From Demequina phytophila (lineage in GTDB: Bacteria; Actinomycetota; Actinomycetes; Actinomycetales; Demequinaceae), in the NCBI RefSeq assembly GCF_000971135.1, contig NZ_BBLW01000001.1, forward strand, positions 372,001-436,000: a stretch of DNA of 64,000 nt, in the 5' to 3' direction. Under the pieces are notes generated by a model. It searched no databases. It was not told where the DNA came from and was given only the letters and a program-made list of their open reading frames with translations. This document shows, piece after piece, positions 54,493-62,821 of the stretch (its first letter is position 1; every line of letters starts with the position of its first letter). The position numbers and the translations under genes were made by a program.

Positions 54493-55590
54493 ATGCTCAC
54501 CACCACCACGAGGCGCCGCGCCGGCGCCATCGGCATGACCGCCGTCGCCGCCCTCACCCTCGCCGCCTGCGCCACCGCGGGATCCGACGAGGCTCCCAGC
54601 GAGTCCGCCAGCGCGGCCCCGGCCGAGGAGACCGCCGCGGCGTTCCCCGTCACGCTCGACACCGTCATGGGCGAGGTCACCGTCGAGTCCGAGCCCCAGC
54701 GCGTCGTCACGCTCGGCTCGCACGAGCACGAGTACCTGTACGCCCTCGGCGTCGCGCCCGTCGCCGTGCCCGTGAGCTGGCAGGGCTACGAGAACGGCAC
54801 GGGCCCGTGGGCCGACGAGGACCGGATCGCGGCGGGCGCGGAGCCCGAGCTGTTCGAACCCGGCACCACCACGTACGACGCGGAGCTCATCGCGTCCTTC
54901 GAGCCCGACCTCATCGTCGCGACGTACCCGAACCACACGATGACGCAGGAGGAGTACGACCTCCTCTCGGGCATCGCGCCCGTGGTCACCCGTCCGGCCA
55001 CCGGCTCCGACGGCGTCGAGACCGTCGAGTGGGGCGTCTCGCTCGCGGACGAGCTCACGCTGCTCGCCGAGGCGACCGGCACCACCGACGAGGCCGAGGC
55101 GATCATCGAGGAGATCGACGCCGCGTACGCCGAGGTCCGCGACGCCCACCCCGAGTGGGAGGGCAAGACGTCGCAGGTGGGCGGCTACTACGAGGGCCAG
55201 GCGTTCGTGTACGCCGCGTCGGACACCCGCAATCAGTTCCTCGCGAACGTGGGCCTCGACGTCGCGTCCGTCGAGGGTACCGACGCCGCGTGGCTGCAGA
55301 TCAGCTCCGAGCAGCTCGACGTGCTGAGCGACCTCGACTCGATCGTGTGGCAGGTCGCCACCACGCCCGACTCGCGCGACGAGCTCGAGAAGCTGCCGCT
55401 GTTCGACACGCTGGGACTCAACGAGAAGGGCGGCTCGATCTGGCTGACCGACCCGATCCTCGAGGGTGCGTTCTTCGCGAACTCGCCGTCCTCGGTCCTG
55501 TACTCGATCGACGCGTTCGTGCCGATGCTCGAGCAGGCGCTCGACGGCGACCCCGCCACCGAGGTCGTGGAGTTCTCCTCGGAGGGCTGA
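54493..55590 (+). CDS. Iron-siderophore binding lipoprotein
   Basis: 365 residues. The signal with lipobox LAAC at about 21-25 is followed by an acidic linker and a periplasmic-binding fold type III (FecB/FepB-like): PQRVVTLGSHEHEYLYALGVAPVAVPVSW, FEPDLIVATYPNHTMTQEEYDLLSGIAPVV and GGYYEGQAFVY. It delivers ferric siderophore to the permeases. The siderophore type cannot be told, and no siderophore biosynthesis genes are in the window. Ribosome site GAAAGGAA. It is last in the operon and followed by a strong terminator. Confidence 0.93.
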   Translation: MLTTTTRRRAGAIGMTAVAALTLAACATAGSDEAPSESASAAPAEETAAAFPVTLDTVMGEVTVESEPQRVVTLGSHEHEYLYALGVAPVAVPVSWQGYENGTGPWADEDRIAAGAEPELFEPGTTTYDAELIASFEPDLIVATYPNHTMTQEEYDLLSGIAPVVTRPATGSDGVETVEWGVSLADELTLLAEATGTTDEAEAIIEEIDAAYAEVRDAHPEWEGKTSQVGGYYEGQAFVYAASDTRNQFLANVGLDVASVEGTDAAWLQISSEQLDVLSDLDSIVWQVATTPDSRDELEKLPLFDTLGLNEKGGSIWLTDPILEGAFFANSPSSVLYSIDAFVPMLEQALDGDPATEVVEFSSEG

Positions 55591-55605
55591 CCGCCCCCGC
55601 ACAGC

Positions 55606-55647
55606 ACGATGCCCGGCTCCCCTCTCGCGAGGGGAGCCGGGCATCGT
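55606..55647. terminator. Terminator of the iron operon, shared with phoH
   Basis: ACGATGCCCGGCTCCCCTC and GAGGGGAGCCGGGCATCGT, perfect 19-bp arms with a 4-nt loop, between convergent genes. The outer arm includes a GACGATGC repeat. Confidence 0.92.
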
Positions 55648-55658
55648 CGCGTCTGCGG

Positions 55659-57026
55659 CTAGAGGTCGAGCCGCTCGAGCATGTCCGTCACCAGCGCCGC
55701 CACCGCGGAGCGCTCCGAGCGCTCGAGGGTGACGTGCGCGAAGAGCGGGTGGCCCTTGAGCGCCTCGATGACCGCCGCGATGCCGTCGTGACGGCCCACG
55801 CGCAGGTTGTCGCGCTGCGCGACGTCGTGCGTGAGGACCACGCGCGAGTCCTGACCGATGCGGCTGAGCATCGTGAGGAGCACGTTGCGCTCGAGCGACT
55901 GCGCCTCGTCCACGATCACGAACGCGTCGTGGAGCGAGCGGCCGCGGATGTGCGTGAGCGGCAGCACCTCGAGCATGCCGCGCGCCATGACCTCCTCGAC
56001 GACCTCGGAGCTCACCATGGCACCCAGCGTGTCGAACACGGCCTGGGCCCAGGGGTTCATCTTCTCCGCCGCGTCTCCGGGCAGGTAGCCGAGGTCCTGG
56101 CCGCCCACCGCGTACAGCGGGCGGAACACCATGATCTTCTTGTGCTGGCGGCGCTCCATCACTGCCTCGAGGCCCGCGCACAGGGCGAGGGCGCTCTTGC
56201 CGGTGCCGGCGCGGCCGCCCATGGAGACGATCCCCACGGACTCGTCGAGCAGCAGGTCGATCGCGATGCGCTGCTCCGCGGAGCGGCCGTGGATGCCGAA
56301 CACCTCCTGGTCGCCGCGGACCAGGCGGACCTGGCCGTCCTCGGTCACGCGGCCGAGCGCGCTGCCGCGGCCGGCGTGGATGACCAGGCCGGTGTGCACC
56401 GGCAGGGTCGCGAGGTCCTCGCCCGCCAGGGCCGGGTCGGGAGCAGGAAGCGCCTCGTTCTCCCAGAGGGACGCCATCTGCTCGTCGGAGACCTGGATCT
56501 CGCGCATGCCGGTCCAGCCGGACTCGACCGCGAGCTCCGCGCGGTACTCCTCCGCCTCGATGCCGAGCGCCGAGGCCTTGACACGCATGGGGAGGTCCTT
56601 GGAGACCACGGTCACCGCGTGCCCCTCGGCCGCCAGGTTGGCCGCGACCGCGAGGATGCGGGTGTCGTTGTCACCCAGGCGGAAGCCCGACGGCAGCACC
56701 TCGGGGTCCGTGTGGTTGAGCTCCACGCGCAGCGTGCCGCCCGCGGGATTGACCGCGACGGCCTCGTCGAGCTTGCCGTGGCTGACGCGCAGCTCGTCGA
56801 GCATCCGCAGCGCCGAGCGCGCGAAGTAGCCGAGCTCCGGGTGATGCCGTTTCGCCTCGAGCTCCGTGATGACGACCACAGGGAGGACCACCGCGTGCTC
56901 CGCGAACCGCTTGAGCGCGCGCGGATCCGAGAGGAGGACCGAGGTGTCCAGCACGAACGTGCGGACCGCCGTGGGCACGGCGGACTCGGTTGCGGTGGTG
57001 GGGACGGTGCCAGGCGAGGTGGTCAA
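55659..57026 (-). CDS. PhoH2-type PIN-domain/ATPase protein
   Basis: 455 residues. The N-terminal PIN ribonuclease domain is at about 20-150 ([19 protein letters not shown], with acidic residues in ITELEAKR and DNDTRILAV). The C-terminal PhoH ATPase has Walker [13 protein letters not shown] and Walker [13 protein letters not shown]. PhoH2 proteins of mycobacteria are RNA helicase-ribonucleases. A TTG start at 57026 with GGGAG upstream is inferred, since no ATG or GTG gives the complete PIN domain. Convergent with the iron operon. Confidence 0.87.
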   Translation of the reverse strand: MTTSPGTVPTTATESAVPTAVRTFVLDTSVLLSDPRALKRFAEHAVVLPVVVITELEAKRHHPELGYFARSALRMLDELRVSHGKLDEAVAVNPAGGTLRVELNHTDPEVLPSGFRLGDNDTRILAVAANLAAEGHAVTVVSKDLPMRVKASALGIEAEEYRAELAVESGWTGMREIQVSDEQMASLWENEALPAPDPALAGEDLATLPVHTGLVIHAGRGSALGRVTEDGQVRLVRGDQEVFGIHGRSAEQRIAIDLLLDESVGIVSMGGRAGTGKSALALCAGLEAVMERRQHKKIMVFRPLYAVGGQDLGYLPGDAAEKMNPWAQAVFDTLGAMVSSEVVEEVMARGMLEVLPLTHIRGRSLHDAFVIVDEAQSLERNVLLTMLSRIGQDSRVVLTHDVAQRDNLRVGRHDGIAAVIEALKGHPLFAHVTLERSERSAVAALVTDMLERLDL

Positions 57027-57242
57027 CAGGGCTCCCAGCGTTCAGGCCGCAGGGCGCCTATCGCCCTGTCGGCGATTGGCTACGTTCGCATCCCAGCGAT
57101 GCGACGGTGTTGCGTTACCACGAGGCCGACGCTACGCCCCGATGGCCCCGTTTCGGGAGGCGCGCCGCGAAGAATTCACACAGTTGTAACTCTGCACCCG
57201 CGCTCGGGCGTGTCCGATTCGTAGCGCGTGCGCGATCTGCCT

Positions 57243-57434
57243 GCGGGGACGATGCCCCGGCCGGGTATGTCTCTCCGCGCGCGCTCCCGACCAGTCTCCA
57301 CACGGAATCTGCAACTGCGCCTCTGCTGGTCGGGCAATGCCCCCTGAGTTCCATGAGAATCCGGCCTGAGACGGGATCCCGTGTGGAGACTGGCGTGGCG
57401 GAGCGGCGGTGCGGGGACGATGCCCCGGCCGGGT
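57243..57434. repeat. Repeat-bounded element in the gap upstream of phoH
   Basis: The 408-nt gap 57027-57434 has no credible gene. In it an identical 24-bp direct repeat (57243-57266 and 57411-57434, containing GGGGACGATGCCCCGGCC) flanks an inverted repeat. Its arms are CCAGTCTCCACACGG (57291-57305) and CCGTGTGGAGACTGG (57379-57393). The 73-nt interior has no open frame of note. The left part of the gap must hold the phoH promoter. Confidence 0.7.
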
Positions 57435-58199
57435 TCAGCGTCCGAGACGCCTCTCGCGCTGGGAGAAGTCGCGCAGCGCGCGCAGGAAGTCGACGTGGCG
57501 GAAGTCGGGCCAGTAGGCCTCGCAGAAGTAGAACTCCGAGTGCGCGCTCTGCCAGAGCAGGAACCCGCCGAGGCGCTGCTCCCCCGACGTGCGGATCACC
57601 AGGTCGGGGTCCGGCTGACCCTTGGTGTAGAGGTGCTCGGCGATGTGCTCGACGGAGAAGCTCTCCGCGACCTCCTCGAGCGAGTGGCCCGCGTCGACGC
57701 CGGAGCGCAGGAAGCTGCGCACGGCCTCCGCGATCTCGTGCCGACCGCCGTAGCCGACCGCCACGTTGACGTGGATCCCGGGAGCGTCCGCGGAGCGCGC
57801 GACCGCGGCCGCGATCCGTGCCGAGATCTCCGGCGGCAGCAGCGACGCGTCGCCCACGTGCCGGACGCGCCAGCGGCCGTCCGCGGCGAGCCGCTCGGTC
57901 GCGGTCGCGATGATCTCGAGCAGCGGCGCGAGCTCGGCGGGGTCGCGCGACAGGTTGTCGGTGGACAGCAGCCACAGGGTGACCACCTCGACGCCCGCGT
58001 CCTGCGACCACTCGAGCAGCTCGGTGATCTTGTCCGCCCCGCGCTGGTGGCCGTGAGCAGTCGTCGCACCCACCTGCTTGGCCCAGCGGCGGTTGCCGTC
58101 GAGGATGACGCCGATGTGCCGGGGAGGCTTCGCGGTTCTCTTGAGGGTGCGCGCCAGCCGCTTCTCGTACGTGCCGTACAGCAGCGAGCTGAGTCCCAT
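57435..58199 (-). CDS. uppS: Isoprenyl (polyprenyl) diphosphate synthase, cis-type
   Basis: 254-residue cis-prenyltransferase (UppS family) making the lipid carrier for wall synthesis. The catalytic Asp is in HIGVILDGNRRWAKQ. VTLWLLSTDNLSRDP, VNVAVGYGGRHEIAEA and DLVIRTSGEQRLGGFLLWQSAHSEFYF follow. Actinobacteria often have two such enzymes with different chain lengths; which one this is cannot be told. ATG 58199 has AAGGA about 12 nt upstream. It is divergent from the haemolysin III-type gene across a palindrome. Confidence 0.93.
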   Translation of the reverse strand: MGLSSLLYGTYEKRLARTLKRTAKPPRHIGVILDGNRRWAKQVGATTAHGHQRGADKITELLEWSQDAGVEVVTLWLLSTDNLSRDPAELAPLLEIIATATERLAADGRWRVRHVGDASLLPPEISARIAAAVARSADAPGIHVNVAVGYGGRHEIAEAVRSFLRSGVDAGHSLEEVAESFSVEHIAEHLYTKGQPDPDLVIRTSGEQRLGGFLLWQSAHSEFYFCEAYWPDFRHVDFLRALRDFSQRERRLGR

Positions 58200-58254
58200 G
58201 GACGTGCGTTCCTTCTTCCACCCGGGCGGTGCGTCAACCGTACTCCCGGCCCGT

Positions 58255-58274
58255 AACCTACGGTATCGTAGGTT
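58255..58274. promoter_or_regulatory. 20-bp palindrome over the leaderless trhA promoter
   Basis: AACCTACG-GTAT-CGTAGGTT, perfect 8-bp arms ending 1 nt before the ATG at 58276. TATCGT (58264-58269), 6 nt from the ATG, is the -10. Binding here would block transcription directly. Confidence 0.75.
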
Positions 58275-58275
58275 C

Positions 58276-58932
58276 ATGGCAGAGAACCTCCCCGTGCCTG
58301 GTAAGCCGCTGCTGCGCGGCTGGCTCCACCTGGGCGCGGCGCCGATCGCCCTGATCGCCGGCCTCGCCCTCACGGCGACCGCCCCGACGCTTCCCGGACG
58401 CATCTCCTTCGCGATCTTCACGCTCACCGCGGTGATGCTGTTCGGCACCTCGGCGGTCTACCACCGCGGGAACTGGTCGCCGCGGACCCAGGCCGTGCTG
58501 CGCCGCATGGATCACGCCAACATCTTCCTCATCATCGCGGGCACGTATACCCCGCTCACGGTGCTGCTCCTCGAGAAGCCCACGAGCGTCTACGTGCTGG
58601 CGGTGGTGTGGGGCGGCGCGATCCTGGGCCTGCTGTTCCGCGTGATCTGGGTGGGCGCGCCCCGCTGGCTCTACGTGCCCATCTACGTGGCGCTGGGCTG
58701 GGTAGCGATCGGCTTCATCAAGCCGTTCTACGAGGCGGGCGGCGCGGCCGTGGTCGCGCTCATCATCATCGGCGGGCTCTGCTACACGGTGGGCGCCATC
58801 ATCTATGGCACCAAGTGGCCTCGTGGATCCCAGCGGTACTTCGGGTTCCACGAGATCTTCCACGCGCTAACGATCGCCGGCTTCGCCTGCCACTTCGTCG
58901 CCGCCTCGCTCGCCGCCTTCTCCGTCGGCTGA
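58276..58932 (+). CDS. trhA: Haemolysin III/PAQR-type membrane protein
   Basis: 218 residues with seven membrane helices of the HlyIII/PAQR family. The conserved zinc/active-site residues are visible in FGTSAVYHRGNWSP (Ser, His), MDHANIFLIIAGTYTPL (Asp, His) and the C-terminal FGFHEIFHALTIAGFACHF (HExxHxL-like). E. coli TrhA is linked to membrane energetics; haemolysis is not implied. It starts from a leaderless promoter inside a palindrome. The 3' end overlaps the convergent small gene by 66 bp. Confidence 0.88.
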   Translation: MAENLPVPGKPLLRGWLHLGAAPIALIAGLALTATAPTLPGRISFAIFTLTAVMLFGTSAVYHRGNWSPRTQAVLRRMDHANIFLIIAGTYTPLTVLLLEKPTSVYVLAVVWGGAILGLLFRVIWVGAPRWLYVPIYVALGWVAIGFIKPFYEAGGAAVVALIIIGGLCYTVGAIIYGTKWPRGSQRYFGFHEIFHALTIAGFACHFVAASLAAFSVG

Positions 58933-59118
58933 GCCCGGGGCCTCGGGGGACCGTCCGCCGGCCGCCTCGTCGCGGGCCGCGGCGTCGCGCGCGGCCTGGG
59001 CGCGCACCTTCCTCAGGTGCTTGCTGAGCGAGCGGAACAGCAGCACGCCCGCGACCACGAGGGAGAACGTGACGACGAAGGCGAGGAAGCCCGGGCCGCC
59101 GGTGAAGTCTGAAGCCAT
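58867..59118 (-). CDS. Small membrane protein with charged tail
   Basis: 83 residues, MASDFTGGPGFLAFVVTFSL..., with one membrane helix (about 10-30) and a long cytoplasmic tail rich in Arg, Ala, Asp and Gly. The function is unknown. Similar small proteins lie beside DUF4307 genes in actinobacteria. ATG 59118 has AAAGGTGG upstream. It overlaps trhA on the other strand by 66 bp, which may explain the biased tail. Confidence 0.55.
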   Translation of the reverse strand: MASDFTGGPGFLAFVVTFSLVVAGVLLFRSLSKHLRKVRAQAARDAAARDEAAGGRSPEAPGSADGEGGERGGDEVAGEAGDR

Positions 59119-59152
59119 GTCCACCTTTCTGACCGGACTATCCTGCCTCATC

Positions 59153-59551
59153 ATGAGCATCCCCGAGTCCGAGCAGGACGACCACGCGTCCGGAGCGCTG
59201 CCGCGCCTGAGCCCGCGCCAGTGGACGCTCGTCGGCGTGGGTCTCGCGGCGCTCATCGCGGTGGTCGGCTGGTACGCGCTGGTCGCGTCGCACGAGGCCG
59301 TCCGGTGGAAGGACGTGGGCTTCTCCGTGACGTCCGCGACCGAGATCACGGCGACGTACGACGTGTACCTCTACGACGAGACGGACGTCGACTGCGTGGT
59401 GCGCGCGCTCAACCCGCGCTTCACCGAGGTCGGGGTGACCACCGAGCGGATCCGCTTCGCGGACGGCGCGGAGCAGCGCCTCACCACCACGGTGGTCACC
59501 ACGGAGGAGGCCACGACCGCGCAGGTGCAGTACTGCGAGCCGGTCTCCTGA
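59153..59551 (+). CDS. DUF4307 family membrane protein
   Basis: 132 residues: an acidic N-terminus, a membrane helix (about 25-45, TLVGVGLAALIAVVGWYALV) and an extracellular domain. The domain contains VRWKDVGFSVTSATEITATYDVY and DCVVRALNPRFTEVGVTTERI, the DUF4307 pattern. The function is unknown, but the gene is commonly next to greA in actinobacteria, as here (87 bp upstream). TATCCT (59139-59144) is 8 nt before the ATG. Confidence 0.8.
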   Translation: MSIPESEQDDHASGALPRLSPRQWTLVGVGLAALIAVVGWYALVASHEAVRWKDVGFSVTSATEITATYDVYLYDETDVDCVVRALNPRFTEVGVTTERIRFADGAEQRLTTTVVTTEEATTAQVQYCEPVS

Positions 59552-59637
59552 CCGTGTGACACGGGCCACCGCGCTTGGGTCCCTGGCAGGGCCCTTGGTA
59601 AGGTGGCACACCTTGTCACACGAGGAGGCAGATCACC

Positions 59638-60120
59638 GTGACCGAGACCACCGGAACCTGGCTGACCCAGGAGGCGTTCGACCGTCTCCAAGCGGAGTAC
59701 GACCACCTGGTGAACATCGGGCGCGTCGAGATCGCCAAGGAGATCGACGAGCGCCGCCAGGAGGGCGACCTCAAGGAGAACGGCGGCTACCACGCGGCCC
59801 GCGACGAGCAGGCCAAGATGGAGGCCCGCATCCAGGAGCTGCGCCACAAGCTCGAGACCGCCCAGGTGGGCGAGGCGACGTTCGACGGCACCATCGCGTC
59901 CGGCACCGTCGTCACGGCGGAGGTGATGGGCCGCGCGATGAAGTTCCTCGTCGGCTCCCGCGAGATCGCCGACGGCACCGACCTCGACGTCTTCAGCGAG
60001 CAGTCGCCCCTGGGCGCCGCGCTGATCGGCCGCAAGGCCGGCGACGAGACGTCGTATGTCGCACCCAACGGCAACGAGATCTCCGTCAAGGTGGTCGACG
60101 CGGAGCCGTTCGGCGGCTGA
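59638..60120 (+). CDS. greA: Transcription elongation factor GreA
   Basis: 160 residues. It rescues backtracked RNA polymerase by stimulating transcript cleavage. The N-terminal coiled coil carries the acidic tip in GDLKENGGYHAARDEQAKMEARI. The C-terminal FKBP-like domain ends SPLGAALIGRKAGDETSY. The GTG start is preceded by GAGGAGG. It abuts the stop of the convergent deacetylase gene directly, with no terminator between. Confidence 0.94.
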   Translation: MTETTGTWLTQEAFDRLQAEYDHLVNIGRVEIAKEIDERRQEGDLKENGGYHAARDEQAKMEARIQELRHKLETAQVGEATFDGTIASGTVVTAEVMGRAMKFLVGSREIADGTDLDVFSEQSPLGAALIGRKAGDETSYVAPNGNEISVKVVDAEPFGG

Positions 60121-61614
60121 CTAGTCGCCGTTGAAGTAACGCGCCCCCGGCTCGAGATCGTCGAGCAGGTCCGGAACGGTCACCAGCGTGTAGCCGGCCG
60201 CGATGAGATCGTCGATGATGGCCGGGTACGCGGCGCGCGTGGTGTCGTGGATGTCGTGCGACAGCACGATCGCGTTGCGGTGCGCGGCGTCGACCACGCG
60301 CTGGTGCACCGTCCCCGCGTCGCGGTCCTTCCAATCCTCCGGGTCGACGTCCCACAGGATCTGCGCCATGCCCAGGTCGGCCGCGACGCCGGCGACCGCA
60401 TCGTCCGTCGCGCCATAGGGCGGTCGTAGCAGGCTCGGCCGCACCCCCGTCGCGTCCTCGATCGCGTCCGACGTGCTCTCGATCTCCTGCCGGATGCTGT
60501 CCGCGTCGAGGCGGGTCAGCTGCGGATGGTCCCACGTGTGGTTGCCGAGCGCATGGCCCTCGTCCGCGATGCGGCGCACCACGTCGGGGTTGGCGGCCAC
60601 GTTCTGCCCCACCATGAAGAAGGTGGCCTTCGCCCCGCGCTCCGCCAGCGCGTCGAGCAGGTCCATGGTGGCCGCGACCGGCCCGTCGTCGAAGGTGAGC
60701 GCGATGCACTGCTCGACCGTGCAGTCCGTGTCACCCGCGAGCGCCTGGGTCTGGAGGGACGATGCGGCGGTCGGGGTGGTCACGGGCGCGGCGGTGGGCG
60801 ACGGCGACGGCGCGGGCGCGATCGCGGGGTCGGAGGGCTCGAGGGCCGCGTCGCGTGCGGCCTCGCCGAACGGCGACAGCAGTCCGTCCGCATCCACCGC
60901 GACGGCGACAGGCTGAGTGCTGGTCGCGACCTGCGCGCGGTCGAACTCGACCCAGAGGTCGCCCTCGCGCGTGAACGCGACGGCGTCGAACGCCTCGAGC
61001 TCGCCGTCCATCTGGTCGTGCAGCATCTGGTTGTCGATGCGCGGGTCGGCCTCCCCCGCCGCCAGGATCCGGTCGAGCAGCTCGGGGACGGCGTCCGCCT
61101 CGATCAGGTCGGCGACCGGACGCGCCTCGCGTGTCTCGAGGTCGATCCAGACGGTCTGAGCGCTGCCGTCGAACGTGGCGCCGCCGGCCTCGGCCGCGGC
61201 GAGCCTCACGCCGACCACCGCGGGCGAGGCGCCCACGAGCCTCCACGACACGGTGAGCTCGGGCTTCACGTCCTCGTCGTCGGGGACCTCGAACTGCTGG
61301 AAGGCGTCGAGGCGCCCCTGGATCTGGTCGCGCAGCAGCTGCGTGATGTCAGGGGCGTCGGGGAACGTGGGGACGGCCACGTACACGTACCCGGTGTCCG
61401 CGAGGCTCTCCGTCACCTCGACGTCGAGCCCGTCGACCATGACGGGCTCGACCGTGGCCAGCTCGGGCGCGACGAAGGGCGCGGCCGTCGCCGAGCCTTC
61501 CGCAGGCGAGGGCGTCGGCGAGGGAGCATCGGTGCCGCCGGCGCACGCCGTCACGCCGAGGAGCAGGGCTACAAGGGTCACGACCGCTCGCGAGGACACC
61601 TCCGTACCAGGCAT
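60121..61614 (-). CDS. Polysaccharide deacetylase lipoprotein with RsiV/PdaC-like domain
   Basis: 497 residues. A lipoprotein signal (VALLLGVTAC) and Pro/Ser linker precede an N-terminal domain resembling DUF3298/DUF4163 of RsiV and PdaC (about 60-260: VSWRLVGASPAVVGVRL, TVWIDLETREARPVADLI). A second linker leads to the NodB domain (about 310-495). There the catalytic Asp pair is in ALTFDDGPV, metal His residues in NHTWDHPQ, then RPPYGATDD and VLSHDIHD. It probably deacetylates peptidoglycan. The GTG at 61659 is an alternative start; 61614 was chosen because it gives a clean signal. Confidence 0.85.
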   Translation of the reverse strand: MPGTEVSSRAVVTLVALLLGVTACAGGTDAPSPTPSPAEGSATAAPFVAPELATVEPVMVDGLDVEVTESLADTGYVYVAVPTFPDAPDITQLLRDQIQGRLDAFQQFEVPDDEDVKPELTVSWRLVGASPAVVGVRLAAAEAGGATFDGSAQTVWIDLETREARPVADLIEADAVPELLDRILAAGEADPRIDNQMLHDQMDGELEAFDAVAFTREGDLWVEFDRAQVATSTQPVAVAVDADGLLSPFGEAARDAALEPSDPAIAPAPSPSPTAAPVTTPTAASSLQTQALAGDTDCTVEQCIALTFDDGPVAATMDLLDALAERGAKATFFMVGQNVAANPDVVRRIADEGHALGNHTWDHPQLTRLDADSIRQEIESTSDAIEDATGVRPSLLRPPYGATDDAVAGVAADLGMAQILWDVDPEDWKDRDAGTVHQRVVDAAHRNAIVLSHDIHDTTRAAYPAIIDDLIAAGYTLVTVPDLLDDLEPGARYFNGD

Positions 61615-61651
61615 GCGCCCAGCGAACCACAGCACGCGACGGTGCGCGGGA

Positions 61652-62809
61652 TCATCCACGCCGCAGCAGCACCACGGCCTCGTAGTGCGTGGTGTGCGGG
61701 AACATGTCGAGCAGACGCCCCCGGACCGGGGTCAGCGACGGCATCGCGGCGAGGTCGCGCGCGAGCGTGATCGCGTTGCAGCTCGAGTACACCACGGTCC
61801 CCGTGCCCGACTCCTCGAGCCAGCCGGCGAGGTCCGACCCGATCCCCCGGCGCGGCGGGTTGACTATCACGGCGTCGGGCACCGCGGACTGCTCGCGCGC
61901 CCAGGTGGTGGCATCCGCGGCGATGAAGAGCGCATCGTCCGCGCCCGCGCGACCCTCCCGCGCGAGCTCGTCGGCGCTGGTCCGCGCGCTCTCGACTGCC
62001 TGTTCGCTCGACTCGACGCCCACCACCGCCCTGCCGTCCGCGAGGCAGTGCAGCGCGAAGCCCCCCACCCCGCAGTAGAGGTCCCAGACCAGGCCGGGTG
62101 CCGCATCGTCCACCCACCCGGCCACCTGCGCATAGAGCTCGGTCGCGATGGCGGTGTTGGTCTGAAAGAAGCTCTGGGGGCGCAGGTGAAGCACCACGTC
62201 GCCGAGACCCATCTCCAGGGAGTCGCGGTCGGTGAGCACGATCTCGCGGTCGCCCTCGAGCACGGCCTTGTGCTCGGGCAGCACGTTGAGCGTGAGCACA
62301 GCGAGGTGCGGGAGCTCCTCGAGCAGCCACGGCAGATGCTTGCGGATGCGCGCGAGCGCCTCGGTGGAGCGCATCACGAGGCGTGCCATGAGCTCGCCGT
62401 TCGGGGCGAGCGTGACGATCACGTGCTTGAGCTCGCCGCTGCGCGCGGGGATGTCGTACGGGACCAGCCGCGCCACGTGGATGAAGACGGCGAGCGCGGG
62501 GAACGATGCGGCGAGCGGCTCGGGGTAGAGCGGGCAGTCTCGCAGGTCGACGCCCCGGCCGTGCGCGTCGAGGATCCCGATGGTCGGCGCGTCCACGGTG
62601 CCGCCGACCACCATCTTGGCCTTGGTGCGGAAGCCCTGCTCGGCGCTGATGAGCGGTGCGTCCCATGCGATCGACGCGGCGCGGTCACCCATCGCATCGC
62701 GCAGCAGCGCTTCGAGCTCGGCCTGCTTGGTCGCGACCTGCTGCGCGTGGGGCACGGGGATGAGGGTGCAGGACCTGCACGTGTTCGAGTCGTAGTACGC
62801 GCACTGCAC
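61652..62809 (-). CDS. rlmC: 23S rRNA (uracil-747-C5)-methyltransferase RlmC-like
   Basis: 385 residues, closely paralleling E. coli RlmC. The N-terminal [4Fe-4S] cluster region is MQCAYYDSNTCRSC plus CPLYP. EQGFRTKAKMVV, LRPQSFFQTNTAIATELYA, the SAM site WDLYCGVGGFALHCL, PDAVIVNPPRRGIG, YSSCNAITLARDL (catalytic Cys) and DMFPHTTHYEAVVLL follow. TrmA/RumA family. The GTG start has TAGACT 6 nt upstream, and the TA of that box is part of the preceding gene's stop. The similarity to the gammaproteobacterial enzyme is notable for an actinobacterium. Confidence 0.9.
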   Translation of the reverse strand: MQCAYYDSNTCRSCTLIPVPHAQQVATKQAELEALLRDAMGDRAASIAWDAPLISAEQGFRTKAKMVVGGTVDAPTIGILDAHGRGVDLRDCPLYPEPLAASFPALAVFIHVARLVPYDIPARSGELKHVIVTLAPNGELMARLVMRSTEALARIRKHLPWLLEELPHLAVLTLNVLPEHKAVLEGDREIVLTDRDSLEMGLGDVVLHLRPQSFFQTNTAIATELYAQVAGWVDDAAPGLVWDLYCGVGGFALHCLADGRAVVGVESSEQAVESARTSADELAREGRAGADDALFIAADATTWAREQSAVPDAVIVNPPRRGIGSDLAGWLEESGTGTVVYSSCNAITLARDLAAMPSLTPVRGRLLDMFPHTTHYEAVVLLRRG

Positions 62810-62815
62810 CAGGCA

Positions 62816-62821
62816 AGTCTA
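62816..62821 (-). promoter_or_regulatory. Leaderless -10 box of rlmC overlapping a stop codon
   Basis: TAGACT on the minus strand, 6 nt before the GTG at 62809. Its TAG is the stop codon of the upstream transporter gene. Confidence 0.55.
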
